From: Neocallimastix lanati (nom. inval.)
Taxonomy: Eukaryota > Neocallimastigomycota > Neocallimastigomycetes > Neocallimastigales > Neocallimastigaceae
Direction: 5' to 3'
Assembly: GCA_016946835.1 (NCBI GenBank)
Contig: JACVTC010000158.1
Location: forward strand, 64,001 to 128,000
Length of the DNA stretch: 64,000 nt
The notes under the pieces are model-generated. The model was not told the origin of the DNA. It did not search any database and was given only the letters and a program-made list of their open reading frames with translations. Made by a program: the position numbers and the translations under genes. Each line of letters begins with the position of its first letter. Within the stretch, counting starts at the first letter, position 1. Below are positions 47,541-58,612 of this stretch, piece after piece.

Positions 47541-47643
47541 TAATAAAAGTTTGTTTTATTATTTAATTATTTATTTATTTTATTTATTTATTTATAAGAT
47601 TTTATAAATAGGTAATTACAAATGTTTAACTTAATTATTTTAC
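47541..47643 (-). repeat. Copia-B 5' LTR remnant
   Basis: It matches 41522-41625 of the 3' LTR, then stops at TTATTTTAC where the MULE-1 terminus starts. The remaining 145 bp are not found on the other side of MULE-1. Confidence 0.82.
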
Positions 47644-47695
47644 GGGGAGTGTGCATTTCGAAAATTTTTATTACAAAAATTTGTATTTTGTTGTA
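47644..47695 (+). repeat. MULE-1 left terminal inverted repeat
   Basis: It starts GGGGAGTGTGCATTTCG and is matched in inverted orientation at 51722-51774. The start resembles the MITE end (GGGGAGGTTGCATTACG) and the MULE-2 right end (ATTGCATTTCGCC). Confidence 0.85.
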
Positions 47696-48497
47696 TGGCT
47701 TAAATATTTTGAGTTTTAAGCCACTTAATTTTATTAAAATTTTAATGAATAATAATTAATTAATTAAATAAATAAAATTACAATTCTCAAAAATTTTCAA
47801 ACACGTAATCTTACGTGGTGCATATATCTAATTGTATCACAATTTTGTGGCTTTTTTCTACAATTTTTAAAAGCCATATATTCATAATATGGCGTGATTA
47901 ATAATTGTGGTGATATTTTATGACATAAATTTATAAGCCACTAAGAATTTGGCGAAATTCAACTGGACAAAATTCAACTTTTGGCGAAATACAACACTTC
48001 AATAAATAATAATTAGGTTAGATATTTCTATTTAACTTTAAAAAATAAAATAGAAATAAGAAATAAGAAAACTTTTTTTTTAAACATTGAAAAATAAAAT
48101 AAAAATAAACATTTTATTTTTTAATGCTTAAAAAATAAAAAAAAATAAGAAATAAGAAAACTTTTTTTTAAACATTAAAATATAAAATAAAAATAATAAG
48201 AAAACTTTTTTTTTTAAACATTAAGAAATAAAATAAAAATAATAAGAAAACTTTTTTTTAAACATTAAAAAATAAAAAAATAAAATGAAATAAAAAATAA
48301 AAAAAAATAAATAAAAATAAATAAATAAAATAGTAAATAAAGAAATAATAAATAATTAATAATTAAATAATTATTTGAATAATTATAATTAATTAAAAAA
48401 AGGTTTATTATTTTAAATATTAAAAAAAAAAAAAAAAGTCTCAAAGTATTTAAAAATATATTTATTTAAATATTTTATTGAATAATTTTAATTATCA
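47696..48497. other. MULE-1 left subterminal region
   Basis: No gene. It contains hairpins such as GGCTTAAA/TTTAAGCC at about 47697-47730, CACGTAA/TTACGTG at 47803-47818 and GGCTTTT/AAAAGCC at about 47850-47876. GGCGAAATTCAAC-type motifs recur at 47950-48000. From 48050 it is built of near-tandem 60-base units (AAACTTTTTTTTAAACATT...AAAATAAGA). Such subterminal repeats often bind MULE transposases, by inference. Confidence 0.6.
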
Positions 48498-49942
48498 ATG
48501 GAAGACAATATAGAAATTGAAATAATAGGTGAAACAAATCGAGGAAATGAACAAATTATTATTAATAAAAAACACAAATTTAATTTTTCATTTCAAAGGA
48601 AAGATAAATCAAAAATTTATAGATGCACTGAATATAAGACTTTAAATAAATGTAAATCTTTAATTATTTTAAATGATAAAAAAGAGGTTTTAAAATATGA
48701 AAGTTTACATAACAATCTCGAAAAAGAAATTGATGTGTCTATATCAGTAGCAAAGCATAAAATTAAGGAAGAATTTAAGAAAAATTCAATTCCTATGGAT
48801 ATAAAACCTAAACATATATTTAATGCCGTTTCTCAAGAAATGGGACTTATATGTTCCGAATATAGTACAATTAGATCCCAAATAATAAGAAATATAAATA
48901 AACAATTTCCTCTAAACATAAAAAGTTTTGATGATATTCCCATTGAATCAAAATATTATAAAACGAAAAGAAATGAAAATTTTATGATATTTAAAAATAC
49001 TGATCTAATAATCTTTCAATCATCATTCCAAGCATATATATTTTCGAATTATCATAAAAATATATTTGCGGACGATACATTTTATGCAGCACCGAAATTT
49101 AGTTATCAGTTATTTATAACAAGAACTTATGTTGGGGAATTTAATATGTTTTACACTACTTCCATTTCTATATTAAAAAATAAAAAACAATCTACATATG
49201 AAACATTATTTAAAGAAATAAAAAAAAAAATGCAAATAAATTTAGGAGTAATACATTAATTACTACAATTAATTTTCATTGTGATTTTGAACAAGGTATA
49301 TCTAATGCCGCAAAAAAAATTTTTCCCAATATAAATATTAAATATTGTGTTTGGCATTACAAAAGATCATTAGAAAAACAAAAAAAATATATTATGTAAT
49401 CATGAAGTGAAGAATAATAATGATGTAATTTTTTTATTATAAAGCTATTTCAAACCTACCGTTTATAAACCCTAACTATATATTTGATATTTATATTATA
49501 ATAAAAAGAATTTGTCAAAAAAAAAAGTATAATAAATTTCTACAATTTTTAGAATATTTTAATAAAAATTATTTACTTAAGTATAATGTTAATAATTGGA
49601 ATTATTATGAAAATATAGAGCATTTAACAAACAATGCATCAGAATTTTATAATAGCTACTTAAGTAATATATTTCCAAATAAACCTTTATTTTATAAATT
49701 AATATATATATTAAAAGAAGAAGAAAACTTATCTTATAATGATTACTAAAGGAGAACTAAAGGAACTCGGAAAAAAAAAGCAAAAAATATTTAGTGCAAC
49801 TGATGAAATTAAAATTTTAATTGAAAATTACAAAAGTAAGGAAATAAATTTATTTTATAATGGATGCAACAGAAATGAATTAGTTAAATTATGGAAAGAT
49901 TGTTTAATTGATTTAAACGATATAAATATTAATTTAAAATAA
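48498..49942 (+). pseudogene. MULE-1 FLYWCH-MULE transposase, broken
   Basis: The first frame (48498-49259, 253 codons) has a FLYWCH-type zinc domain (Cys43, Cys52, His71) and the first catalytic block of the MULE DDE domain (IFADDTFYAAPKFSYQLF, near 189-206; MULE-2 has ADGTF). After a shift at about 49250 the second block FHCDFEQGISNAAKKIF and CVWHYKRSL follow, then a stop near 49398. C-terminal pieces to 49942 match MULE-2 (NWNYYENIEHLTNNASE). The usual zinc finger after the DDE region is not visible. Confidence 0.85.
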
Positions 49943-50895
49943 ATAATCTTAATTTAAAAAATGGTAGAAAAATACAAATTTATTTATTTTAAATTTATAT
50001 TTATAATCGTTTAAATAATAATTAAATAATCTTAATTTAAAAAAATGCTAGAAAAACACAAATTTATTTACTTATTGTGTTTATTTAATAATCTTAATAG
50101 AAATTATCTTTAGTTATTTTTAATAAGTAATTTATAACTAAAACCGATTTATTTGATACTAGTTAAAATTTTATTAATATCAATATCAATATTATATAAT
50201 TATCAATATCAATATTATATTATTATAAATTTTATTAATATAAATATACTTTTCAAAATTAATTATGTTATTAAAAATAAAATATTTTTATTATTTTATT
50301 AAAATTCTAATTGTTATTATTATATTTTAATAATAATTGATTCATATTGATCAAACATTATAAATATTACTATGCAAATAATTAATTATTTTAATAGGAT
50401 CAATTATTCAACTCTTATTGTTTTAATTTTTAATTCTTATATTATTTAAATTAATATATATATATATATATCGTTTATGAAAATATGAATTATAAATAAT
50501 TAAAATTAATTACTTTTCATTTAAATTTTTTTATTTACTATAATAAAATATAATAATTAAAAGACAAACGTTATTATAACTAAAATATTTTTTTTTTTTT
50601 TAGTAAAAATAAATGAAAAAAAATTAAAATATATAAGATTCCTATATATATAAAATAATTATTACATTTTTATTTTATTTTATTTTATTTTATTTTATTT
50701 TATTTTATTTTATTTTATTTTATTTTATTTTATTTTATATTTATTTCACCTATATTCTTTATTATTAATATTTTTATATATGTTAAACTTATATATATTT
50801 ATATGGCTTATATATTATCTTAATTTTTAAAAAAATAATATTTAGTTTAATAATAAATTTAAAATTAATCTATAAAAAATCTATTTTTTATTTAT
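49943..50895. other. MULE-1 internal AT-rich spacer
   Basis: Two near-identical 75-base blocks at about 49930 and 50020 (ATCTTAATTTAAAAAATG...AAATTTATTTA) lie just after the transposase. Later come short AT repeats and (TTTTA)n at 50661-50735. No gene. Confidence 0.6.
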
Positions 50896-51342
50896 TTAAC
50901 CCCAACACCAACCATATTCAGTAAGACAGTATTTACCATATATATCATAAACACGAGTATCACGATTAACATAACCTCTCCATGAAAATCCACCTCTTGT
51001 GTTATTTGGTGTGTAATAACATCCATTTTTGATACTTATATGTCTAGTAATCCATTTACATTTATCTGGATTTTCATATTGTGTATCTCTAAGATATGCT
51101 CCAACAGGGATTTCTCTATAATTAACTGAATTACGGAGGAAACAGTCATAAAATCCACCATTACTATTTTTTTTTATAATACCATAACCTTTACATATAT
51201 ATGTATTTTTGCAATCTTTAGAATTAAGGAAATATAGATGAGATATATCTGAATATATAGCTGGTCCAACCAATTTTATACCACAAACATAAGTAATGCA
51301 TGCAATAGCATTTAATAAAGCAGTTAATAATTTTTTAAACAT
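50896..51342 (-). CDS. Secreted cysteine-rich protein of unknown family
   Basis: An intact 148-codon gene, far richer in G+C than its surroundings. Residues 1-21 form a signal peptide (MFKK, hydrophobic LLTALLNAIACITYV, CG). The predicted mature part has seven cysteines (44, 50, 67, 95, 108, 139, 146) and many aromatic and glycine residues, ending YGKYCLTEYGWCWG. There is no membrane segment after the signal. I do not recognise the family; an extracellular disulfide-bonded domain is the most that can be said. It lies between the decayed transposase and the right MULE-1 terminus, so it may be a captured host or foreign gene. Its intact frame beside a decayed transposase suggests selection or recent arrival. 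Confidence 0.8.
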   Translation of the reverse strand: MFKKLLTALLNAIACITYVCGIKLVGPAIYSDISHLYFLNSKDCKNTYICKGYGIIKKNSNGGFYDCFLRNSVNYREIPVGAYLRDTQYENPDKCKWITRHISIKNGCYYTPNNTRGGFSWRGYVNRDTRVYDIYGKYCLTEYGWCWG

Positions 51343-51721
51343 TTTAATTTATGAAATTAATACTTTAATATAATATTATAAAAAATACTAATTATAAACC
51401 TATTTATATATTTATTTTTTTTTTAATTATTCAATTATATAATTACGTATGTAATTCTGTTGATAATATAAACAAGGTATTAATAATAATTAATAATATT
51501 TAAAATAAAATAAAAAAAATATAAAAAATTATTTTATATATGTAGTAATTATATATATATATATTTTTTATTTAATTTTCTAAAAAAAATTTTTTTAGTC
51601 ATAATAAACGTTTGTCTTAATTATTTTTATTATCATTTAAAAATTTATTTATTCATTTATAATTTATTTATTCATTTATTTATTTATTACATTATAATAC
51701 GCCATGTTTTCAGAAATGCAC

Positions 51722-51774
51722 TACAACAAAATATAAATTTATGTAATAAAAATTTTCGAAATGACACACCCTCT
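51722..51774 (-). repeat. MULE-1 right terminal inverted repeat
   Basis: The inverted partner of 47644-47695. Inner 42 bases from CATTTCGAAAATTTTTATTA to TATTTTGTTGTA match with two substitutions. Next to it lies TACGCCA, also seen near the MULE-2 end. Confidence 0.85.
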
Positions 51775-51797
51775 AAATAAATAAATAAATAAATAAG

Positions 51798-51840
<43 letters not shown>

Positions 51841-52592
51841 AATTAAATATTTTTAGTATTGATGTATTTTTGAAGTAAATATTTAAATATTAAATTTTTT
51901 TTTTTTTTCATATATAAATAGCTTTACAAATATCTGTTTAAATAAATAATAAATTGATAAATAATAAATAAAAAAAAATAATAATAATAAAATAAACAAT
52001 ATAGTAATATAATTAATAAAAAAAATAATAATATAAACACTAGTACTATAATTATAAAAGGATTGTCATTAATAATAATAATGACGATTAAATAATAAAT
52101 AATATTATTATTATTTATAAATATATATATAAATGAATTAATAAAAATAATATTTACCTACTTAAGAAAAATGTAAAAAGTTTTTCTTATAGTATTTTAT
52201 AAATTAATAATAAATAATATATAATAATAAATAATATATAATAATAAATAATAAATAAATAATATAAACTGTAGCAATAATTACAGAAACATTAATAATA
52301 ATATTTTTATAATAACGATGAAAATTATAATAGTTATTAAATATAAAAATAAATATAAAAATATTATATAAAAATTTTTATACTTTATATAATAAAAAAT
52401 ATAATAAACTTATAAATTCTTTATATTTATCCAGTTACACTAAAAAAAGGAATTATTTAAAATATAGAAGAATTAAAAAATAAGATTTGGATAATTAATC
52501 TTCATTTAAAGTATATATAATTAAAAATATATATTATTAAAATTAATCATTAGAATATTTAATTAGAAACTTTTATTAAAAAAAAAAAAAAA
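51775..52592. other. AT-rich spacer, possible MULE-2 left side
   Basis: It begins with (AAAT)n of about 70 bases, then A/T sequence and (AATAATAT)n near 52200-52260. I see no terminus matching the MULE-2 right end, so the left boundary of MULE-2 is unknown. Confidence 0.55.
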
Positions 52593-54006
52593 ATGGAGAA
52601 AAATCTAGAAATTGAAATAAGCAAAACTAATAGAGGAAAAGAACAAATTATTTTAAACAGAAAATATAAGTTTAATCTTTCATCCAAAAGGAAAGACAAT
52701 TCAAAAAAATATAAATGTACAGAATATAAAACATTAAATCAATGTCCATCTTTCATTATTTTAAATAATGAGAATCAAATCTTAGAATATGATGACTCAC
52801 ATAATCATCTTGAAAATATGATGACTCACATAATCATCTTGAAAATAAATTTGGAGCAGCTAAATCAATTGTAAAAAATAAAATTAAAGATGAAATTTCA
52901 AATAGTTCAATTCCTTTTAATGTAAATATAAAACGTACATATGATGAAATTTCTCAAGGTATGGGTCTTATATGTCCAGGATATAATTCAATTAAATCCC
53001 AAATAACAAGAAGTAGAAGAAAACAACTACCTCCTGATATAACAACATTTGATGAAATTCCCAATGAATCAAAATATTATAAAACAAAAAGGGATGAAAA
53101 TTTTATGATATTCAAAAATAATGATTTAATTGTTTTTCAATCTCCATTCCAAGCAGAATTATTTTCTAAAAATAAACATATTTTTGCGGATGGCACATTT
53201 TATATTGCACCTATATTTAGTTATCAAGTATTCATAACTAGAACCTATGTTACAAAATTAAATTGTTTTTACACTACTTCCTTTTCTATATTAAAAAATA
53301 AAAAGCAAATAACTTATGAAATATTATTTGAAGAAATAAAAAAAATTCTAGTAAATATAATAGTATTGAAATTACACCAAAAATATTTCATTGCGATTTT
53401 GAAAAAGCTGTATCTAATGCTGCACAAAAAGTTTTTATTAATGCAAATATTAAATACTGTATATGGCATTTTAAAAGAGCATTAGAAATTAAAAAAAAAG
53501 AATTATGTGGTAATAAAGTAGAAAAAATAAAAGATTTATATATTTATTATAATAATATTTCGAACTTTCCTTTCATTAATCCTGAATATATATATGATAT
53601 ATATAGTAAAATAAAAAGTGAGTGCCAAGAACATAATTATGTTCAATTTTTAGAATTTTTAGAATATTTTAAAAAAACTTATTTAAATAACTTTGAAACT
53701 GAAAATTGGAACTATTATGATAATATTGAGCATATTACAAATAATGTTTCAGAAACTTTTAATAAATACTTAAAAAAATTATTTGCAAAAATACCAACTT
53801 TTTTTCAATTACTATCAGAATTGCAAAAAGAAGAATCAAAATATTACATTGAGTACGAAAGGAGAACTGCTGGAATTTTAAGAAATAAAAAACAAAAAAA
53901 ATTAATAAGAACAGAGGAAATTAAAGCTTTGGTTAAATATTACAAAAATATGGAAATTCTATTAAAAAAAAAGAAAAGTGTTAGAAATGATTTCATTGAC
54001 TTATGA
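52593..54006 (+). pseudogene. MULE-2 FLYWCH-MULE transposase, two lesions
   Basis: It starts MEKNLEIEISKTNRGKEQII, like MULE-1, with a FLYWCH-type zinc domain. A 29-bp tandem duplication at about 52786-52847 shifts the frame; the following sequence (52850-53345) resumes homology exactly two frames on, as a 29-base insertion predicts. The catalytic blocks are IFADGTFYIAPIF and, after a second shift in an A run near 53340-53350, IFHCDFEKAVSNAAQKVF with CIWHFKRAL. The C-terminal part NWNYYDNIEHITNNVSETF runs to the stop at 54006. It is otherwise better preserved than MULE-1. Confidence 0.87.
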
Positions 54007-54099
54007 TTGAAGTGCTTAAATGATTTAAATATAAAATTTATTGATTAAATAATAAATTATTAAGAAATGACAGAAAATTGACCAAATGAATTCTGTCAT

Positions 54100-54800
54100 A
54101 TATAATAATAATAATTTTTTAATAGTAAAAATTATTTTAAAAAGAGAATAAATGAATAAATACAATAATTATTAAAGTATTTTTAATCTTTATTAGATTA
54201 GGTTAGCTTAAGAACATTAAAATATATTTTTATGATAAAATATTATTATTTTAAAAATATATTTATATAAATAAAATATTGTTATAATATTATTTTTTAC
54301 AAAATATTAAAATATATCTTTATAATTAAATATATTTTTATAATTAAATATTTTAAATAATTATTTTATTACTATTTTACAAAATATTAAAATATATCTT
54401 TATAATTAAATATATTTTTATAATTAAATATTTTAAATAATTATTTTATTACTATTTTACAAAATATTAAAATATATCTTTATAATTAAATATATTTTTA
54501 TAATTAAATATTATAAATTATTATTTTATTACTATTTTACGAAATATTAAAATATATAATAATAATTTTTTTAATAGTAAAAATTATTTTAAAAAGAGAA
54601 TAAATGAATAAATATAATAATTATTAAAGTATTTTTAATCTTTATTAGATTAGGTTAGCTTAAGAGCATTAAAATATATTTTTATGATAAAATTTTATTA
54701 TTTTAAAAATATATTTTTATAATTAAAATATTGTTATAATATTATTTTTTTACAAAATATTAAAATATATCTTTATAATTAAATTTATTTTCATAATTAA
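54100..54800. repeat. 80-bp tandem repeat inside a larger direct repeat
   Basis: ATTTTAC(A/G)AAATATTAAAATATAT recurs with AAATATT at 54301, 54381, 54461 and 54541, an exact 80-base period. Two copies of a longer block (TTTTTTAATAGTAAAAATTA...TTAGATTAGGTTAGCTTAAG), about 454 bases apart (54115 and 54569), enclose it. Noncoding tail of MULE-2. Confidence 0.85.
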
Positions 54801-54923
54801 ATATTATTAATAATTATTTTATTTTAAAAAATATCTATAATTAATTATAAAATATAATAAAAACAAGTTTAAAAAAATTATTTTGAATTTTTATTTATTT
54901 ATTCATTCATTTACTTATATCAA

Positions 54924-55006
54924 TAAGCCACTTGTCGAAATGCAACTTGGGGAAATGCAACATTTTAATAATACGCCACTTGGCGAAATGCAATCTGGGG
55001 AACCCC
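54924..55006 (+). repeat. MULE-2 right terminus
   Basis: Three related units: AAGCCACTTGTCGAAATGCA, TTGGGGAAATGCAAC and ACGCCACTTGGCGAAATGCA, ending TCTGGGGAACCCC. Read inward, it has TTGCATTTCG in common with MULE-1. Confidence 0.65.
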
Positions 55007-55359
55007 GAGAGAATCATTAATCATAGTATACAAAATAAGAAAAAAATGCCGGGTTTAGTTTTTTATTACTTTCGAATTTGTTAGTTTTTTATGATTATTA
55101 TATAAAAAAAAATGTCTTAAAAAAAAAAAAAAAACATTCAGGTGAATAAGATCAACAGGTTTTTTTTTTTTCTTTTAAAAGAAATAATTCGAAAGAAATA
55201 TTATTATTAATAGACTTATTAGGATTTAAAATTAAAATAATTGGGCATCACATAGAAAAGTTAAATCCAAGAATTTTTAAAAGGAAGCTTAGTAGATTTT
55301 TAAAAAAATTTTTAGCACCATTATTTGAGGTTAGATTCCATCTTTCGGTTCATCATTTT

Positions 55360-55397
<38 letters not shown>

Positions 55398-55900
55398 TAT
55401 ATATAAATTAATTTATTGTTTTTTTAAAATTTATTTTATCTATCCATTCCATTAATTTGTTCCATGACTAATTTTGCATCCATTACTTAGAATTGAATGG
55501 GTTGGATATTAAATTATTTTTTGGATTTTGGGTACGTAATATACATTTGATCATGTAAATTTGTTATTGTTAAATATTCTTATTATATAATATCATCTAG
55601 TTTGCCTTTTAGATATATAAAGTTTATGGATAAAAATAGATATATTAAAAGTGATAAGTATATTGAAGAAACACAAACCTGAAAATGAAAACAAAAAATA
55701 ATGATGAAAATCCATTGTTGAAAAACATAAAACGGAAGATAAAATCAAAAATGAGAATAAGCATTTAATTACAGAAAAAAAACATAAAACTTATGATGAA
55801 AATAAAAATGATACTAATTATCCAATTATAGAAAAGAAATATCCAATGATTAAAAAGAACAGAGATGCACCAAACATTACATAGATCAACAGTCCAAAGT
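55007..55900. other. No gene; degenerate A-rich sequence
   Basis: Broken Lys/Asn-rich reading frames (about 55640-55880) may be the remains of the linker of the copia relic that follows. Poly-A at 55362-55393. Nothing else supported. Confidence 0.5.
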
Positions 55901-56250
55901 CTTTATATTTAGCTACAAGTACGAGACCAGACATAAAGAAAGTGTCAAGAAAATGTCGAAAACCAATGATATTAGATTGGAAAAATGTTACTCAAATATT
56001 CAGGTACTTCTAAGGAACAAGAAATGATGGAATCTTATATTCGGGGGAGGGAATCAACTTTCAAAATTTTTTTTGCAGATTTAAAACTTTGTTGGTGACA
56101 CAGAAGAAAAAAAAAATTTACTATTGGATATGTGCATTTCATGGGTTCAGGACCAACAAGCTGATATTCTGATATTCTAAGCTACAAAGTATAGTTGTAA
56201 CATCAATCTCCAGAAGTTGAATAAGCAACCATTATGGTATAAAAATATTT
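55901..56250 (+). pseudogene. Copia RNase H relic
   Basis: Translation in shifting frames gives LATSTRPDIKKVSRKCRKP, DWKNVTQIFRYF, FADLK and, after further shifts, SKLQSIVVTSI with SPEVE, in the order of the copia RT connection and RNase H (TRPDI, RYLKG, AD, SKLQ, EAEY). Stops and indels are frequent. It is older than copia elements A-D. Confidence 0.7.
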
Positions 56251-56399
56251 TTAAAGAATTACATATAAATAAATGGAAAAGGTGACTTCGAAATGTCAAT
56301 TGTAATAATTACCATTAGGTAAAACTTATAAAAATTTTTTAATTTTTTTTTAATTTTTTTTTTTTTTTTTTTCTTTTTTTATTTTTATTAAAGCTTTAG

Positions 56400-57420
56400 C
56401 TGTTTCTTCCGCATTTTGATAGTTCATTAAAAAATATTTATTATGTGAATTATTTATAAAAAAAAAGATTCATAAGCATAATCACTGTATGTTTATGTTT
56501 CTTAGATTTCCTGAAGGTCCACCTAAGAAATCTCTTTTTTCAATTAGATTTCTAAGAATGATCAAGGAACTTCTAAAGGTCTTAATAATAAATCATAATC
56601 TCTTGTGTCTATTCACTTTTTTTTTTTTCTTTCATATTAGTCACAAGAGTTAACAAATTTTTGTTATATTTTCATGTATCTTCGGCCACAAAAAGTTATG
56701 AGAAATTAATTATTTTTTTTGTTCTTCGAAAGTTCCTAAATGTCCAGCGGTGGGTTTATCATGATATCTATTTAATATTTCTATAAACGTTAAAAGAAAC
56801 TGGAACATAAATCAGATTATTACAAAAAATCATATTTTTTTTTTAATTTTGAATGAAACGATCATAGTATCCTCTTGATAAACAATTACTTGAACTAAAC
56901 TATAAATTAATATCTATTACTGTTTCATCTTCTTTAGTATCTTGGATAATTCTATCAATAAGAGTACTTACAACACCTATTAAATAAGGAGTAATGGTAA
57001 TATTTTTTACTATCTAAAATATATTTTCTGGGGATATTTTTTTCTAAATCCTTTTCTTAATCAAGTCTTCTAGATAAACTGTCTGTTTTTCCATTCTTTC
57101 TTCCCTGGTATAGATAAGTTCAAAAATTATATTCCAATGATGCTGATGTTGATTTTCAACTTTTTCTCCTAAAGTATATATATTAAATTTTTATAATCAG
57201 TGAATATTTGTCCAGATAAAATTTTACATTCTTTTTTATTAGAATATGTAATGAGTTATCAATAAATCAAAAACTTTTTCGACAAAATAGCGGTAGTAAT
57301 TACAATAAACCTAAAAATCGTTGTATTTTTTTTAACATATTTTGGAGTTGGTCATTCTTCTACTGAATTAATTATATTTGGATCAGTAGCTATTCTTTTC
57401 GTATTTTAAAAATTAGTATA
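56400..57420 (-). pseudogene. Gypsy Pol relic
   Basis: On the minus strand, recognisable pieces in order are ATDPNIINSVEE (57401-57360, RT connection), NGKTDSLSRR (about 57100-57065, end of RNase H) and HDKPTAGHLG with FLWPKI (56763-56690, integrase zinc region). The order and spacing fit Ty3/gypsy pol. Stops and shifts are frequent. The source family differs from the element at 222-6529. Confidence 0.7.
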
Positions 57421-57526
57421 TTATAAAAAAATTGTTTTTTTATATTAAGAATTTATAATCATTGATAGTAATTTAGTATGACTGAAGGCGAATCAGTAGG
57501 TTAAAGATCTTCATTATAATAATTTC

Positions 57527-57568
<42 letters not shown>

Positions 57569-57599
57569 CAAGAATGATGGACAGCATTAAAAAAATTTG

Positions 57600-57770
57600 G
57601 CTTAATTTATAAATATTTTTTAAGCTTTTTATGAGTACATCAAAAAGTTTAAATCTAAAACCTTTGCTCTACTGGTAATTCACTCTTTAGTATATGTGGT
57701 TGTTACACTACAGTAAAAATATTATCGCAACATTCATTGTTGAAGCTGAATATAGAAGTACAACTAAATA
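57600..57770 (+). pseudogene. Second copia RNase H relic
   Basis: A short stretch encodes IIATFIVEAEYRSTTK (about 57720-57765), matching the copia signature (V)ATSTAEAEYR, with STGNS upstream in another frame. It is too short to place in a family. Confidence 0.55.
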
Positions 57771-58597
57771 ACACCAAACAGGTCATGTGTAAGAAATATT
57801 TTAATTGAATTTTTTTTTTTTTTTTTTTTTTTATATAATATTACTTCAATAAAGATTATATTACATATAACAACCAAAAATTATAAAAATTTATGGTACA
57901 AGAAATACATGAAATACTTATGGACTTATTAATTAAGAATGTAAAAGGATCAATTTTTTATAAATTATTTCATAAATCAATTCATTTAAAACATTAATTT
58001 TATTTGTTAATGTATTATTTAAAAATTTTTATAAAATCATAAATTTTTATAAACAAAAAAAAAAAATTCATTTAGTATTTATTATTTGTTATTATTTATT
58101 TATTTATTAGATCTATATTTAATAATATTAAATAAATTAATGATAATAATAGTTAATTATTATTATTTTTTGACAAATGGAAGGAAATAAAAAAAAAAAA
58201 TAATGTAATCAAATTAAAAGTAAATAAAGCATGACTATTGTGTGTATACATAAATTTATAACATTGATACATATTATTATTTTATATTTTTAAATAATAA
58301 ATAATGAATTTTTAATTATAAATAAATTAAAAGAATAATTTATTTTTTATTTTAAATTATTGCATAATTACGAAGTTTATTTAAGATATTTTTTATTTGT
58401 TATTTAATAAACCCTTTTAACTAATTATCAAACTATTATCAAATTATTTTTACCTATATTTAATGGATATTAATAATTTTAATATAGTAAAATATAAAAA
58501 TAATAAAAGAATAAAAAAAAAATAAAAAAAATTTAAGATATACAATATTATTTATAGTATTTGTATACGGAATATAAGAATGTTAAACTTTTAAAAT
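57771..58597. other. AT-rich spacer
   Basis: Low-complexity A/T sequence without a gene or recognisable element. It ends at the SINE-2 target site. Confidence 0.6.
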
Positions 58598-58612
58598 ATA
58601 ATTGATACTAAT

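Larger units (their letters stand above)
41522..47643 (-). mobile_element. Copia-B, Ty1/copia element (family 2), nested
   Basis: A minus-strand copia element inserted in copia-C. It has a 3' LTR (41522-41769), a polypurine tract, RNase H, RT, integrase, protease, gag, a PBS and the last 103 bp of the 5' LTR (47541-47643). Two foreign LTRs interrupt it (43627-43988 and 45502-46205). The rest of the 5' LTR is replaced by MULE-1. Its integrase (HSDIIGPINKS, SRKSWIFLLKSKSE) matches copia-D, which defines family 2. Confidence 0.9.
47644..51774. mobile_element. MULE-1, Mutator-like DNA transposon with cargo gene
   Basis: A 4.1-kb segment bounded by inverted repeats at 47644-47695 and 51722-51774 (inner 42 bases with two mismatches; outer 10 less alike). 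Inside are a FLYWCH/MULE transposase relic on the plus strand and an intact secreted-protein gene on the minus strand near the right end. The subterminal zones have GGCTT...AAGCC hairpins. No 9-bp target duplication is seen, because the right flank is an (AAAT)n tract. Confidence 0.82.
52593..55006 (+). mobile_element. MULE-2, Mutator-like element, left end not found
   Basis: It consists of a transposase relic related to MULE-1, followed by a repeat-rich 1-kb tail and a right terminus with CACTTG.CGAAATGCAA units ending GGGGAACCCC at about 54997-55006. The start given is that of the coding sequence. No target duplication can be tested. Confidence 0.75.

Noticed and set aside
51775-51842. Target duplication of MULE-1
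   Set aside because: The right flank is an AAAT repeat that does not match TTATTTTAC on the left.
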